Source: Candidatus Parabeggiatoa sp. HSG14
GTDB taxonomy: Bacteria > Pseudomonadota > Gammaproteobacteria > Beggiatoales > Beggiatoaceae
Reading direction: 5' to 3'
DNA: 33,615 nucleotides
NCBI GenBank assembly: GCA_030378085.1
Contig: JAUCGK010000019.1
Span: 1-33,615 of the forward strand
Positions 7,761-16,346 of this stretch are shown here, in pieces. The position numbers were made by a program, and so were the translations under genes. Under the pieces are notes generated by a model that did not search any database, was not told the origin of the DNA, and saw only the letters and a list, made by a program, of their open reading frames with translations. How positions within the stretch are numbered: position 1 is the stretch's first letter; every line of letters begins with the position of its first letter.

Positions 7761-9419
7761 ATGATGCGTAATACTAAATTAGCAGGTGCAATCTTTTCGG
7801 TGTTGTTTTTGTCTGCTACAGCTATAAATGCCGCACCAAAACCAAAAGGTGTCAATGTTACAATTCCCGTTAACCCAGTACCTGGTGTTGCGGTTGTAGA
7901 TGGTAATTCCTCAGAGTGGAATTTGGAAACGGATTTAGCGGCGAGAATGTGCACCGCCGGTAGTATTGGTGAAGACGGAAATTGTGAAGGGAATGGCAAA
8001 GAAAACTTGTCAAATCTTTACGCACGCTATGATTGTAACAAGAATATCATGTATGTTCTCGTACTCAGAGAAGGCAATCACTCACCAGATAAATCAGCAG
8101 ATAATGCTTGGGTTAGGATTGACGGCAAAAAAGTAGTTGACGGCAGTAGTGGTGATTTTGCATGGGTTGAGGTTGACGAAGAACTTCTTGGTTACGAAGC
8201 ATCATTCACATTGAATGCTGGTACTTATTCCAGTCAAGTACATCTCAACGTTTCAGGCGATACCTCCTCAACAGGTAAAAATGGGGACTCCATTGAGATT
8301 ACAGTGCCTGAAACTTGTAACATGCCAGATGAACCAACCAGCAAAGCTTGTGACTATATTTACGGTGTCCACGATAAAGGCTTAAGTGACTCACAATTAT
8401 TGCGGTATAGTGCAGCGGGTGGTTTAGAACCATTGGGACCGTTATTGGCTAATCATGACATTGAAGCCTTAGATGTTTCTCTAGATCAACAACTTTATGG
8501 TGCATCAGGGAGTGACACAAACAAACCGGGTCACCTCTATACCATAGATATGGACAACGGTGATATCTTGTCTGAAAAACCAACAGGTTGTAATGAGCTT
8601 GATGGAATTTCTTTCAATCCTTCAGACGGCAGCTTATGGGGATGGTCACAAGATAAAGGATTAGTTCAAATCATTGATGGAACTTGTTCAACAGTTGTTT
8701 CTAATCCGGGTGGATTTGAAGTTGAAGATTTGACCTGGAATAATGCCGGTGATACCCTCTACTTTGCCTATAACGATCATGACGGAGCTGATCCAGATGC
8801 AGGTAGTGATGCTAATGCTGCCCATCATATCGGCAAATACAGTGTCGGTTCACCAGTGGATTGGAATGTTTGCAACGACATTCAAGCCCCTGAAATTGAA
8901 GCTCTTGAAGTGTTGAGCGATGACACATTAATAGTTGGTTATCATGATAATCGTCGTCAATTTATAGCACAGGTGGATTTAGAAACTTGTGAAACGAACT
9001 CTGGTGAAGAGACTGTCTATACTGATATAGAAGGGATTGCGGCTTGTCTCCCAGAAGTAGCAACATGTCCTTCCATAGTGGGTACTTGGTCACTAGGTGT
9101 GGATCACAATTGTGATGGTCGTCCCGATATTATGAGTACAAATACTTATAACGAGGACTTGACATGGGATATAAATGGGTGGTCAAATGGCGGTTCATGG
9201 TCCCAAGAGGGTTGTGATATAACAATGGCAGATGAAATTATGAATCCCGCAGTCATCTGGACTGGTACAATGGGAGAAAATGGTAGTTTGTCTGGCACAT
9301 ATGGTAATACTAAATTTAGTGGATGTTGGACAGCAACTCGCACTGGTGGAACATCTGATGGTATTGCTAGTGCAAACAATCCTATCCAAGGTACTGGAAA
9401 TCAATTCTACGGACAATAA
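7761..9419 (+). CDS. Secreted three-part protein of unknown function
   Basis: The 552-residue protein has a signal peptide (1-24, FSVLFLSATAINA). The ATG at 7761 is 5 nt from AGGAGG; a second ATG at 7764 has better spacing (8 nt) and may be the true start. Three regions are visible. The first (about 30-195) looks like a beta-sandwich of the kind found in carbohydrate-binding/DOMON-like modules (VAVVDGNSSEWNL, YARYDCNKNIMYVLVL). The second (about 197-432) has propeller-like short repeats (HLYTIDMDNGDIL, DGISFNPSDGSLWGWS, EDLTWNNAGDTLYFAYND). The third (about 435-552) is a compact lipocalin-like or barrel-like tail (CPSIVGTWSL, GSLSGTYGNTKFSGCW). Several Cys residues suggest disulfides. It separates the ABC ATPase from its probable permease and has its own terminator, so it appears to be an independent transcription unit inserted in that operon. 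No enzymatic motif is recognised. Confidence 0.8.
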   Translation: MMRNTKLAGAIFSVLFLSATAINAAPKPKGVNVTIPVNPVPGVAVVDGNSSEWNLETDLAARMCTAGSIGEDGNCEGNGKENLSNLYARYDCNKNIMYVLVLREGNHSPDKSADNAWVRIDGKKVVDGSSGDFAWVEVDEELLGYEASFTLNAGTYSSQVHLNVSGDTSSTGKNGDSIEITVPETCNMPDEPTSKACDYIYGVHDKGLSDSQLLRYSAAGGLEPLGPLLANHDIEALDVSLDQQLYGASGSDTNKPGHLYTIDMDNGDILSEKPTGCNELDGISFNPSDGSLWGWSQDKGLVQIIDGTCSTVVSNPGGFEVEDLTWNNAGDTLYFAYNDHDGADPDAGSDANAAHHIGKYSVGSPVDWNVCNDIQAPEIEALEVLSDDTLIVGYHDNRRQFIAQVDLETCETNSGEETVYTDIEGIAACLPEVATCPSIVGTWSLGVDHNCDGRPDIMSTNTYNEDLTWDINGWSNGGSWSQEGCDITMADEIMNPAVIWTGTMGENGSLSGTYGNTKFSGCWTATRTGGTSDGIASANNPIQGTGNQFYGQ

Positions 9420-9471
9420 TAGTTAGATTAGGATAAAGCTTTCTAAAGGAAACGCTAAATCTATCACTTCC

Positions 9472-9507
9472 AAAAAGCCCTAAGTCGAAAGACTTGGGGC
9501 TTTTTTT
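9472..9507 (+). terminator. Strong intrinsic terminator
   Basis: A 15-bp stem, AAAAAGCCCTAAGTC paired with GACTTGGGGCTTTTT with one G-T pair, closes a GAAA tetraloop (9487-9490) and runs into seven T residues (9501-9507). It lies 53 bp after the secreted protein gene. It should also stop any read-through from the upstream mla/ATPase operon before the permease gene. Confidence 0.95.
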
Positions 9508-9679
9508 ATTTGGAGTCCAAGATTTATTTTGGTAAAGTTGTTATCCAAATTCTATCCCAAATCTTCGATATTTGCCAAAATTCGGAGGTTTCTCCAAGAA
9601 GTCATTTGTACCAATGAACTCGAAAAATCCTGATTAGTTCAGGCACAAAATGACCCCTAACCCACCGAATCCTTGAAAA

Positions 9680-9712
9680 TGGTGGGTTTCGCTCCCACTC
9701 TACCCACCCTAC
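9680..9712. repeat. Repeat C, single arm
   Basis: TGGTGGGTTTCGCTCCCACT through TACCCACCCTAC matches one arm of the palindrome at 5300-5396. The left arm is reduced to a short CCCACC at about 9660-9665. Confidence 0.8.
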
Positions 9713-9746
9713 GAAATATACTTTACACAAGAAAAGGATAAACATA

Positions 9747-10508
9747 ATGAATTGGTACGGCTTATATACTTTATTTGGCAAAGAAGTTTGGCGTTTTATG
9801 AAAGTTTTTACCCAGACTATTTTTGCGCCCGTTGTCACAATACTACTCTATTTATTAGTATTTACTTCGGTATTATCAGAACATATCGAAGTCTATGAAG
9901 GTATCAGCTATACTGCTTTTCTTATCCCTGGCTTAATGATGATGTCTATTATTCAAAATGCCTTTGCCAATACTTCATCTAGCTTGTTTCAGTCTAAAAT
10001 GACAGGGAGTATTACTTTTCTACTGCTACCTCCCTTATCAAGTTTGGAATTTTTCCTTGCTTATGTCACTGCTTCTGTACTACGGGGGTTGTTGGTAGGC
10101 GTAGGTGTGTGGATAGCGGCACTTTGGTTTGCTGTGTTACCCGTTTCTCATTTTTGGACATTGATCGTTTTTTCTGTGTTAGGGAGTGCGGTTTTGGGTA
10201 CATTGGGCTTAGTTGCTTCGCTATGGGCTGACAAATGGGATCATATTTCTGCTTTTCAAAATTTTCTTATCGTACCCTTAACATTTTTAAGTGGCGTATT
10301 TTATAGGATAGATACTTTACCTCCGTTTTGGGAATCCTTATCCTACTACAATCCTTTCTTTTATATGATAGACGGATTTCGTTATGGCTTTTTTGGAATA
10401 TCGGAGATTAATATTGTCTTCAGTTTAGTCATTGTTAGCCTATTTCTGGCAATTGTCAGTACATGGTGTTTATGGCTATTACATATTGGCTATAAAATTC
10501 GTCAGTAG
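9747..10508 (+). CDS. ABC-2 type transporter permease (YadH-like)
   Basis: The 253-residue polytopic protein has about six membrane segments and the ABC-2 permease pattern: an N-terminal LFGKEVWRFMKVFTQTIFAP, a central SMIQ-like segment (MMMSIIQNAFANTSSSLFQ) and the conserved FLSGVFYRIDTLP...YNPFFYMIDGFRYGFFG (about 187-226). AAGGA lies about 10 nt before the ATG. It is the natural partner of the ATPase at 6441-7352, but is cut off from it by the secreted protein gene, a terminator and repeats, so it would need its own promoter. Its stop is followed by the long palindrome at 10559-10781 and the convergent apbE gene. Confidence 0.92.
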   Translation: MNWYGLYTLFGKEVWRFMKVFTQTIFAPVVTILLYLLVFTSVLSEHIEVYEGISYTAFLIPGLMMMSIIQNAFANTSSSLFQSKMTGSITFLLLPPLSSLEFFLAYVTASVLRGLLVGVGVWIAALWFAVLPVSHFWTLIVFSVLGSAVLGTLGLVASLWADKWDHISAFQNFLIVPLTFLSGVFYRIDTLPPFWESLSYYNPFFYMIDGFRYGFFGISEINIVFSLVIVSLFLAIVSTWCLWLLHIGYKIRQ

Positions 10509-10558
10509 AAAAAAATGGAGTCCAAAGCGATAAACTCCAAAAAACTATGGACTTGTGA

Positions 10559-10781
10559 CATAGGTGTTCGGGATTTTATTAAGTTATTAGTTTTATTAAA
10601 TTTATTATCGTTCCTAAATTTTATTTAGGAACGCACTGCCCAAGAAGCTTCGCTTCGAGAAAAGCGAGCAGAGCCGTTCAACCCCAGAAAACCTCAACGA
10701 AACAATCTTGTCGAAGCAAAGCTTCTGGGCAGTACGTTCCCAAATAAAATTTGGGAACGATAAAAATCCCGAACACCTATG
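10559..10781. repeat. 223-bp nested palindromic element
   Basis: The outer arms CATAGGTGTTCGGGATTTT (10559-10577) and AAAATCCCGAACACCTATG (10763-10781) are perfect inverted copies. Inside, hairpin GTTCCTAAATTTTATTTAGGAAC (about 10610-10632) faces GTTCCCAAATAAAATTTGGGAAC (about 10736-10758). Further in, CTGCCCAAGAAGCTTCGCTTCG pairs with the sequence ending GAAGCAAAGCTTCTGGGCAG (to about 10732). It fills the 10509-10833 gap between convergent genes. It encodes nothing visible, so it is a MITE-like or nested-insertion structure. Confidence 0.85.
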
Positions 10782-10833
10782 AGACTTGTGAGTAAAGATT
10801 AGAAATAAAAAAAGGCGATTTTAGCAAAAAAAA

Positions 10834-11889
10834 TTACAGCGGCTCACTTATTACAACTTTAGATTTTTCATGAGCAGGCAATTGCACGCGCATTTCCATT
10901 GTAGGATTCATATAAATTGTTCCCTTTTCATCCACCAACATGACATATTTAATGTTCATTTGTCGCGCAATACGATGCCAATCTTGCAAACCTGCTACCG
11001 TCAAAGCTGTTGAAGCAGCATCAGCGAGTGCGCCGCTACGATTTATCACTGTCACTGAAGTTAATCCTCGTACTGGCTTTCCCTTACGAGGATCAATAAT
11101 ATGTGAATAACGCACTCCCTCATATTCAAAAAACCGTTCATAATTACCAGAAGTAATCACACTTTCTTCTTCATTCAACGCAACCGCTGCTAAAACGCCT
11201 TTTCCACTGGGATGACGAATGCCTATCAACCAAGGTTTATCTCCCTTTTTACCCATTGCTTTTAAATTACCGCCTGCATTGACAATCGCGTTTTGTATGC
11301 CCAATTCGCGTAATTTTTTGACAGCTAAATCAACTGCATAACCTTTAGCAAAAGCACCAAAATCAAATTGTACTGCCGGATTGCGTGAAGAAATGCGATT
11401 ATCCTCAATTTCAATATCATCCATGCCAGGTGAAAGCGTAACTAACTCAGCAATTTTTTCAGATGATGGTAGTGAGCGATGACTCGTTAAATCCTCATTA
11501 TGAAATCCCCACAAGCCAATAAGTTGCCCAATTGTTGGATTAAACAAGCCATCACTTTGATTATAAAAACGTTTTGCTTTTTTCAATAATAGCAATAAAG
11601 AAGGTTCTTGAATGGTGTGAGCTTCTCCAGCAGCGATTGCTTGATTTAGTTCTGTTAATGGGCTAGGCTGCCAAGCGTGCCAATGACGATGCATTGTTTG
11701 AAAATCCTGAGTAATCACATTAATCGCTTCACTCGCTTTTTGCTCTGAAACTCCCCATAAGCTAACCTCTACCAATGTACCAAAAACATAAAATTTTTGA
11801 TGATGGAATTTACTACCACAGCCTGTAAATAGTCCAAGTAAGGAAAAAGAAAGAGTAAGAATGAGAAATGAATGTAAAAAAATTTTCAT
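10834..11889 (-). CDS. apbE: FAD:protein FMN transferase ApbE (lipoprotein)
   Basis: ApbE cleaves FAD and attaches FMN to Thr residues of exported flavoproteins such as NqrB/NqrC and RnfD/RnfG. The 351-residue product has a lipoprotein signal with Cys24 (LFTGC), so it is probably anchored in the periplasm. Family motifs: GTLVEVSLWG near 37, LFNPTIGQLIGLWGF (about 115-130), DFGAFAKGYAVD (about 177-188), NAGGNLKAMG, HIIDPRKG (263-270; the family usually has T for the K) and ADAASTAL with metal-site Asp290. The upstream 230 bp holds repeat A copies instead of an operon partner, and no nqr/rnf genes are in the window. The ribosome binding site is weak. Confidence 0.95.
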   Translation of the reverse strand: MKIFLHSFLILTLSFSLLGLFTGCGSKFHHQKFYVFGTLVEVSLWGVSEQKASEAINVITQDFQTMHRHWHAWQPSPLTELNQAIAAGEAHTIQEPSLLLLLKKAKRFYNQSDGLFNPTIGQLIGLWGFHNEDLTSHRSLPSSEKIAELVTLSPGMDDIEIEDNRISSRNPAVQFDFGAFAKGYAVDLAVKKLRELGIQNAIVNAGGNLKAMGKKGDKPWLIGIRHPSGKGVLAAVALNEEESVITSGNYERFFEYEGVRYSHIIDPRKGKPVRGLTSVTVINRSGALADAASTALTVAGLQDWHRIARQMNIKYVMLVDEKGTIYMNPTMEMRVQLPAHEKSKVVISEPL

Positions 11890-11936
11890 TATTGAGAATA
11901 AACCTGTTGAAATGAAGTGGATTGGAATAATGATGA

Positions 11937-12028
11937 TATAGCGTTTCCCAATTGCGTCTGGTACAAGTCCCCTCTTTAATTAAGGGATTTAGGGGAGGTT
12001 GTACTCTATACAATCGGAAAACGCTATA
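11937..12028 (+). repeat. Repeat A, full copy 1
   Basis: It starts TATAGCGTTTCCCAATTGCG and ends CAATCGGAAAACGCTATA. The terminal inverted repeats are about 18 bp with mismatches, around a core carrying TTAATTAAGG and a GGGGAGG tract. It is the same orientation as the copy at 27111-27206. Confidence 0.9.
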
Positions 12029-12094
12029 CCATCTCCCCCAAGTCCCTTCTAATTAAGAAGGAAATTTGTACTTAATGCAATCGGAAAACGCTAT
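12029..12094 (-). repeat. Repeat A, partial copy
   Basis: A second right half, CAAGTCCCTTCTAATTAAGA followed by TGCAATCGGAAAACGCTAT, follows directly after the full copy. It lacks the other terminus, so it is probably a deletion derivative of a tandem insertion. Confidence 0.7.
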
Positions 12095-12118
12095 GAAATC
12101 AATGGGACATCTACCCGC

Positions 12119-12925
12119 TTAAGCGGGTATTAGGGATTTTAGCCCCCCAAACTCTCTAACCCACCCGTCTTTAGTGGGTGGTTGTTTAGTTTTCTGAATG
12201 TCTATAAATTTCTCTAAGGTAATCTGTTCAGGAGTTTCATGTACTAATCTATAGGCTGCACTTTCTCCAATAATCTTTGCGGCAGCTAGGTATCCACTTT
12301 CTAAATCAGGTGGGCGATATTTTATATTATGAGCATCTGACGCAATGACATTTACCCATCCTTTTTCTAACATTTGTTGGGCGCGTTGTTGTAATTGTGA
12401 TCCTAAACGTCCGGTTATTGAACTTGCTGTTATTTGTAATAAACAGCCTTGTTCAATAAAGGGGTAAATTTTTTCCAGATTTCGCAAGACATCGCCATTT
12501 TTTTCTGGGTGTGCAATCATGGGGCGAATTTTTTTCTCTAATAACCAATTCACCATTTTGTCACTGCCAGGCGGAATATGACTATAAGGCATTTCTAATA
12601 ATAAAATATGATAACCTTCCAAACGCCCTAAAAAAGGAATCAAATTTTTTTCTATCATTTCTATAATTTCAAAACCAATCCTCACTTCTGCAGCCATTCC
12701 TACTTGGAGTGGAATATGATTTTGTTGTAACGCATGTTTAAAGACAGTGAAAGCGGGTTGAATAGTCATGATATTATTTTCATAACATCCAGGACAAATA
12801 TGGGGAGTTACAATAGATTTTTGGATTCCATACGCACAAGCCATACGCGCCAATTTCAGAGAATCCCCTATATTAGAAGGGCCATCATCTATATTGGGTA
12901 AGAAGTGACAATGTAAGTCAATCAT
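12119..12925 (-). CDS. CpsB/CapC-type PHP tyrosine phosphatase
   Basis: This PHP-family phosphatase would remove phosphate from the Tyr-rich tail of the neighbouring tyrosine kinase and so control polysaccharide chain length. The PHP metal motif starts at once in MIDLHCHFLPNIDDGP (His5, His7, Asp13), followed by IVTPH (His42), MAAEVRIG, MIAHPEKN (about 144-151) and VIASDAHN. I chose the ATG at 12925 (268 residues) over an in-frame TTG at 12976: the extra 17 residues (MDSKNNKNNKNN...) are low complexity and read into an inverted repeat, and the PHP fold needs nothing upstream. The last about 20 codons also overlap small palindromes (CCCACCC...TGGGTGG near 12160-12182, and ACCCGCTTAAGCGGGT at 12113-12128 spanning the stop), so the C-terminus may be repeat-derived. 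Confidence 0.9.
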   Translation of the reverse strand: MIDLHCHFLPNIDDGPSNIGDSLKLARMACAYGIQKSIVTPHICPGCYENNIMTIQPAFTVFKHALQQNHIPLQVGMAAEVRIGFEIIEMIEKNLIPFLGRLEGYHILLLEMPYSHIPPGSDKMVNWLLEKKIRPMIAHPEKNGDVLRNLEKIYPFIEQGCLLQITASSITGRLGSQLQQRAQQMLEKGWVNVIASDAHNIKYRPPDLESGYLAAAKIIGESAAYRLVHETPEQITLEKFIDIQKTKQPPTKDGWVREFGGLKSLIPA

Positions 12926-12967
12926 AATAGTGTTTTTGGAATTGTTTTTATTGTTTTTATTGTTTTT

Positions 12968-13020
12968 GGAGTCCAAAGCTTTAGCTTTTGGACACTTTCA
13001 AAGCTGAAGCTTTGAACTCC
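12968..13020. repeat. Inverted repeat between cpsB-like and wzc-like genes
   Basis: GGAGTCCAAAGCTT (12968-12981) and AAGCTTTGAACTCC (13007-13020) are inverted copies with one mismatch. The family core GGAGTCCAA recurs near 9512, 10515 and, in diverged form, 18090. It could attenuate transcription between the two genes. Confidence 0.75.
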
Positions 13021-13023
13021 ATT

Positions 13024-15294
13024 TCAAGACTGTGAATAACCATAGTCCCCATATCCGCTGTAATACCCATGATAATACCCATATTTATTATAGTAATACC
13101 GCGAGAGTTTCTTGACATTCACTTGATTTAAAACAACACCTTGTATTGGTGCTTCTACTTGATGTAAGCGTTTTAGCCCTTCCTGCACAATTTGGTAAGG
13201 GGTAGCATCCGCCTTGACGACATATACCACTGTACTGGCATACTTAGAAAGCATCAGTGCATCACTGACTGCCAATGTGGGCGTACTGTCAATGACAATG
13301 TATTCATATTCTTGTTCTAACTTAGCCAAAAACTCCTTAAACCGTTGTGACGAAAGTAATTCTAACGGATTAGGTGGAATAGTACCGCTTGGTAGCACAT
13401 CAAGAGTCACCTTTTTTTCTTCAATTTTGTTTCCCCCTTCTTCCTCTATATGATGGCAACATTCAGCAAATTCCCGTGTACCTATCATCAGTTCTGATAA
13501 GCCTGGAGATTTCGGATCCAAATTAAAAGCTTTAGCAACGCTAGGACGACGCATATCTGCATCAATGAGCAACGTTTTCTTCATTTGTCCCAGTGCTAAG
13601 GCTTGGTTGATAGCAAAGGTTGTTTTTCCATCGCCGATACTTGATGAAGTGACAACGATTATTTTATGGGGGACATCCAGACTAGATAACATAATCCCTG
13701 TACGAATAGTACGGACAGATTCGGCAAAGTGAGATTTTTGTTCCCCTAAAAACATTAATTGAGGCTGAAATTTTTGTTTTTTGCGAATCTTGACTTTGGG
13801 TAATGATCCTAATAAGGATAAGCCTAATTTTTGTTCCACATCTTCAGCGTTTTTAATGGTGTTATCAAGATATTCCAACAGAAATGCCAACATGGTTGAA
13901 AATAGAAAACCTAAAACTAAACTGATCATCACGATACGTTTCTTCTGAGGTTTATAAGGCACAGTCGCCACTAATGCCAAATCGATTAACCGTCCTACTG
14001 TTGACTGTAATGCTTGTACGTCTTGCGAAGCATCTGTTTCCTTAAAACGCGTTAGAAATAAATCATACAATTGACGATTAACTTCAACATCTCTTTCCAA
14101 TACTCCTAGTTGGTATTCTTTACGGTTAATGCTTTGAATTTGTTGCTCTTGTTGTTTTATAGAACGTTTAAGTACATTAACATTAGCAAAAGCAACTTCA
14201 TATTCTTTGGTAATTCCTTCGACAACCCGCTGAATTTGTCTTGCTGTATTGCGTTGTGCTGTTTTCAATTCGGTTCGAGCGGCGACCATTTTGGGATGTT
14301 TGGTTCCATAACGCTTACTGTATTCAGATACTTTACTTTCTGTTTCTAGTTCTACGGCTTTCAAGTTTTGTACTAATGAGTGATTGAGAACTGCTGGAAT
14401 AGACTCAAACGCTCTTGTGGGCTTTCCTTTCAGTGCACGTACTTGTATATATATACTTTCAGTTTCAGCAAGTCGTTGATGCGCTTTAACCAAACTGGAA
14501 GTGGTTTCTTCGATTTTTCTCGTTGATATGCTTTTAACACCAACAACATTAACAAGATTTTCACGTTCCAGATAAGCCTGCAACGCTTGTTCAGAATTTC
14601 TCAATTTATGCCGTAATCCTTCTATGCGCTTTGTCAACCAAGAAGTTGCTCTATGAGTCATTTCCAATTTAGCTTCAAGATCACTATCTACATATAATTC
14701 AGCTAAAGTATTAGGTACTTTCGCTGCTAATTGAGCATGATAAGATTCAAAACTCAATTTGACTAATTGACTGTTACGCACTGGCACAATACTTAAATGT
14801 GTCATAACCGTGTTAACAATCTCCTTGCGCCTTTGTTCTATTGTAGGCGGTGCTTGAGGAAGATTTTTAGTGGGAAACCACGTGCTAGGAATCCATTGTT
14901 GCCAATCAAGATAAAAATTTCCTTGCTGTGATTTTGGCGCATAAGCTTTATGAGCAACTAAATTGAGTTCATCGACAACTTTTTCGGCTAATCTTCGAGA
15001 TTTAAGGATTTCTACCTGAGTTTGATAATAATCTCTACTAAATGAATTCAATCCATAAACCTCTTCAATAGAAATCACTTTAGGTTGTTCAAGTTCTATA
15101 AGCAGTGTAGCCATAGAACGATAAACAGGTTGTAATGAAAAAGTCATTAAAGTCGTCAATAAACCAATCAATAGTGTCAGCAAAATGACTTGCCACTTAT
15201 ACTTATTGAAAGTATTCCAATAGGTACGCAAGTCCATTTCATTTTCTGTTGTCTGATTTGGTAATACTTCTTTTTTAAATGTCGATATTTTCAT
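13024..15294 (-). CDS. Wzz-domain tyrosine autokinase, polysaccharide co-polymerase (Wzc-like)
   Basis: The inner-membrane protein sets polysaccharide chain length and autophosphorylates on C-terminal tyrosines. The 756 residues show: the N-terminal Wzz segment with the first membrane helix (about 33-53, VILLTLLIGLLTTLMTF), a long periplasmic coiled-coil region (about 210-400), the GNVR-type segment VNRQLYDLFLTRFKET (about 405-420), a second helix (about 447-467) and the BY-kinase domain with Walker A SSSIGDGKTT (Lys557), Walker A' LLIDADMRRPS and Walker B YIVIDSTPTLAVSDA. The tail from about 733 holds 11 tyrosines (RYYYNKYGYYHGYYSGYG). Kinase and Wzz parts are fused as in proteobacterial Wzc. 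AAGGA precedes the ATG. The Wza-like lipoprotein gene is 15 bp upstream in the same orientation. Confidence 0.95.
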   Translation of the reverse strand: MKISTFKKEVLPNQTTENEMDLRTYWNTFNKYKWQVILLTLLIGLLTTLMTFSLQPVYRSMATLLIELEQPKVISIEEVYGLNSFSRDYYQTQVEILKSRRLAEKVVDELNLVAHKAYAPKSQQGNFYLDWQQWIPSTWFPTKNLPQAPPTIEQRRKEIVNTVMTHLSIVPVRNSQLVKLSFESYHAQLAAKVPNTLAELYVDSDLEAKLEMTHRATSWLTKRIEGLRHKLRNSEQALQAYLERENLVNVVGVKSISTRKIEETTSSLVKAHQRLAETESIYIQVRALKGKPTRAFESIPAVLNHSLVQNLKAVELETESKVSEYSKRYGTKHPKMVAARTELKTAQRNTARQIQRVVEGITKEYEVAFANVNVLKRSIKQQEQQIQSINRKEYQLGVLERDVEVNRQLYDLFLTRFKETDASQDVQALQSTVGRLIDLALVATVPYKPQKKRIVMISLVLGFLFSTMLAFLLEYLDNTIKNAEDVEQKLGLSLLGSLPKVKIRKKQKFQPQLMFLGEQKSHFAESVRTIRTGIMLSSLDVPHKIIVVTSSSIGDGKTTFAINQALALGQMKKTLLIDADMRRPSVAKAFNLDPKSPGLSELMIGTREFAECCHHIEEEGGNKIEEKKVTLDVLPSGTIPPNPLELLSSQRFKEFLAKLEQEYEYIVIDSTPTLAVSDALMLSKYASTVVYVVKADATPYQIVQEGLKRLHQVEAPIQGVVLNQVNVKKLSRYYYNKYGYYHGYYSGYGDYGYSQS

Positions 15295-15309
15295 AATGAT
15301 TTTTCCTTC

Positions 15310-16311
15310 TTAAAAAAAGCTTTCTTTAACGGTAATGACATCCCCTGGGGAAACAGATGTATTAGGAGTGGCGGATTGCGCCTTTTTTTCACCATCGTGG
15401 AGAATAAAAATATTATTGCCAAACAAGCTGCCTGCCGCAAACTGAGTCACTCCACCTGCCAAAGTAATCGCTTTTTCCACCGTCAAATCTGGTAAAAATG
15501 CATAACCCCCTGGATTTTTAACTTCACCTTTAACAAAGAATTGTTGATATCCTTTTATGATAATAATATCTCCAGGCCGCACAGCAGTTTTTAGTAAGGC
15601 TGATTGAGGGGTTGCATTACGGACAATAGTAATTTCATCGCGTGAAGCCGCTACAGTAAAACCACCTGCTAAAGAAATCGCTTTTTCAACTGTAAGTCCT
15701 GGTACAAAAGCATACCCCCCCGCATTTTTGATTTCTCCATTGACGAAGATTTTGCGATATTCCAAAATAGTCACTGTCACTTTTGGATTAATTAAATAAT
15801 CACCCTTAAGTCCAGAAACAATTAATTTTTCTACTTTATTTATGGTTAAACCAGATAACCGCAATTCACCTAAAAAAGGATAAGAAACAGTACCAGTCTC
15901 ACTCAAATGTGTGACCAGGCTAAGGTCACTTTCCCCAAATACTTTGATACTCACGAGATCGCCAGCACCAAGGCGATAACTTGATAATATAGCCTCTGGA
16001 ATGGAAACTTTACGTCGTTGCTCTTTATTCGCGTGCTGTTTTTGTTTGACAGTTTGTAATGGCTTTTCACGTTGTTTTTGTTTAGTTTGCTGTCGCTCAT
16101 TATCACGCTGTTGCTGTTTTTTATTGTCATGTTTATTGGCTTGTTTCCCATTATTTGGTTGCGATTCTTTCTGAACTTTTTTATCAATGTTGCTATGATT
16201 AAAAAAAGGATCAGCATCAAAAAATTGAGATGACGAAACACAACCACTTAATAATGTAAGAAAAAAAGCTAAAAACAAAATGCTATACAAATTTTTCATA
16301 ACTTTATCCAT
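15310..16311 (-). CDS. Polysaccharide export lipoprotein (Wza-like)
   Basis: This outer-membrane export channel component has 333 residues with a lipobox LSGC (Cys24). A Lys/Gln/Asn-rich, low-complexity linker runs from about 43 to 102 (KKQQQRDNERQQTKQKQREK), longer than usual between lipid anchor and export domain. Then come the polysaccharide-export domain (about 108-190, YRLGAGDLVSIKVFGESDLS) and two SLBB domains (about 191-255 and 256-333) starting VNGEIKNAGGYAFVPGLTVE and VKGEVKNPGGYAFLPDLTVE, which are near duplicates. An alternative ATG at 16299 (residue 5) would also give a good signal peptide. The kinase gene follows by 15 bp. Confidence 0.93.
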   Translation of the reverse strand: MDKVMKNLYSILFLAFFLTLLSGCVSSSQFFDADPFFNHSNIDKKVQKESQPNNGKQANKHDNKKQQQRDNERQQTKQKQREKPLQTVKQKQHANKEQRRKVSIPEAILSSYRLGAGDLVSIKVFGESDLSLVTHLSETGTVSYPFLGELRLSGLTINKVEKLIVSGLKGDYLINPKVTVTILEYRKIFVNGEIKNAGGYAFVPGLTVEKAISLAGGFTVAASRDEITIVRNATPQSALLKTAVRPGDIIIIKGYQQFFVKGEVKNPGGYAFLPDLTVEKAITLAGGVTQFAAGSLFGNNIFILHDGEKKAQSATPNTSVSPGDVITVKESFF

Positions 16312-16346
16312 GAATAAAAAATTTCCTAATTAGGAACATATATAAT

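Larger units (their letters stand above)
9420..9746. other. 327-bp gap: terminator plus repeat fragments
   Basis: Besides the terminator (9472-9507), this gap contains a copy of the GGAGTCCAAGATTTATTTTGG repeat family (about 9512-9532), short inverted arms GTCATTTGT/ACAAAATGAC (9601-9609 and 9645-9654) and one arm of repeat C (9680-9712). AAGGA before 9747 serves the permease gene. No coding frame is supported. Confidence 0.6.
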
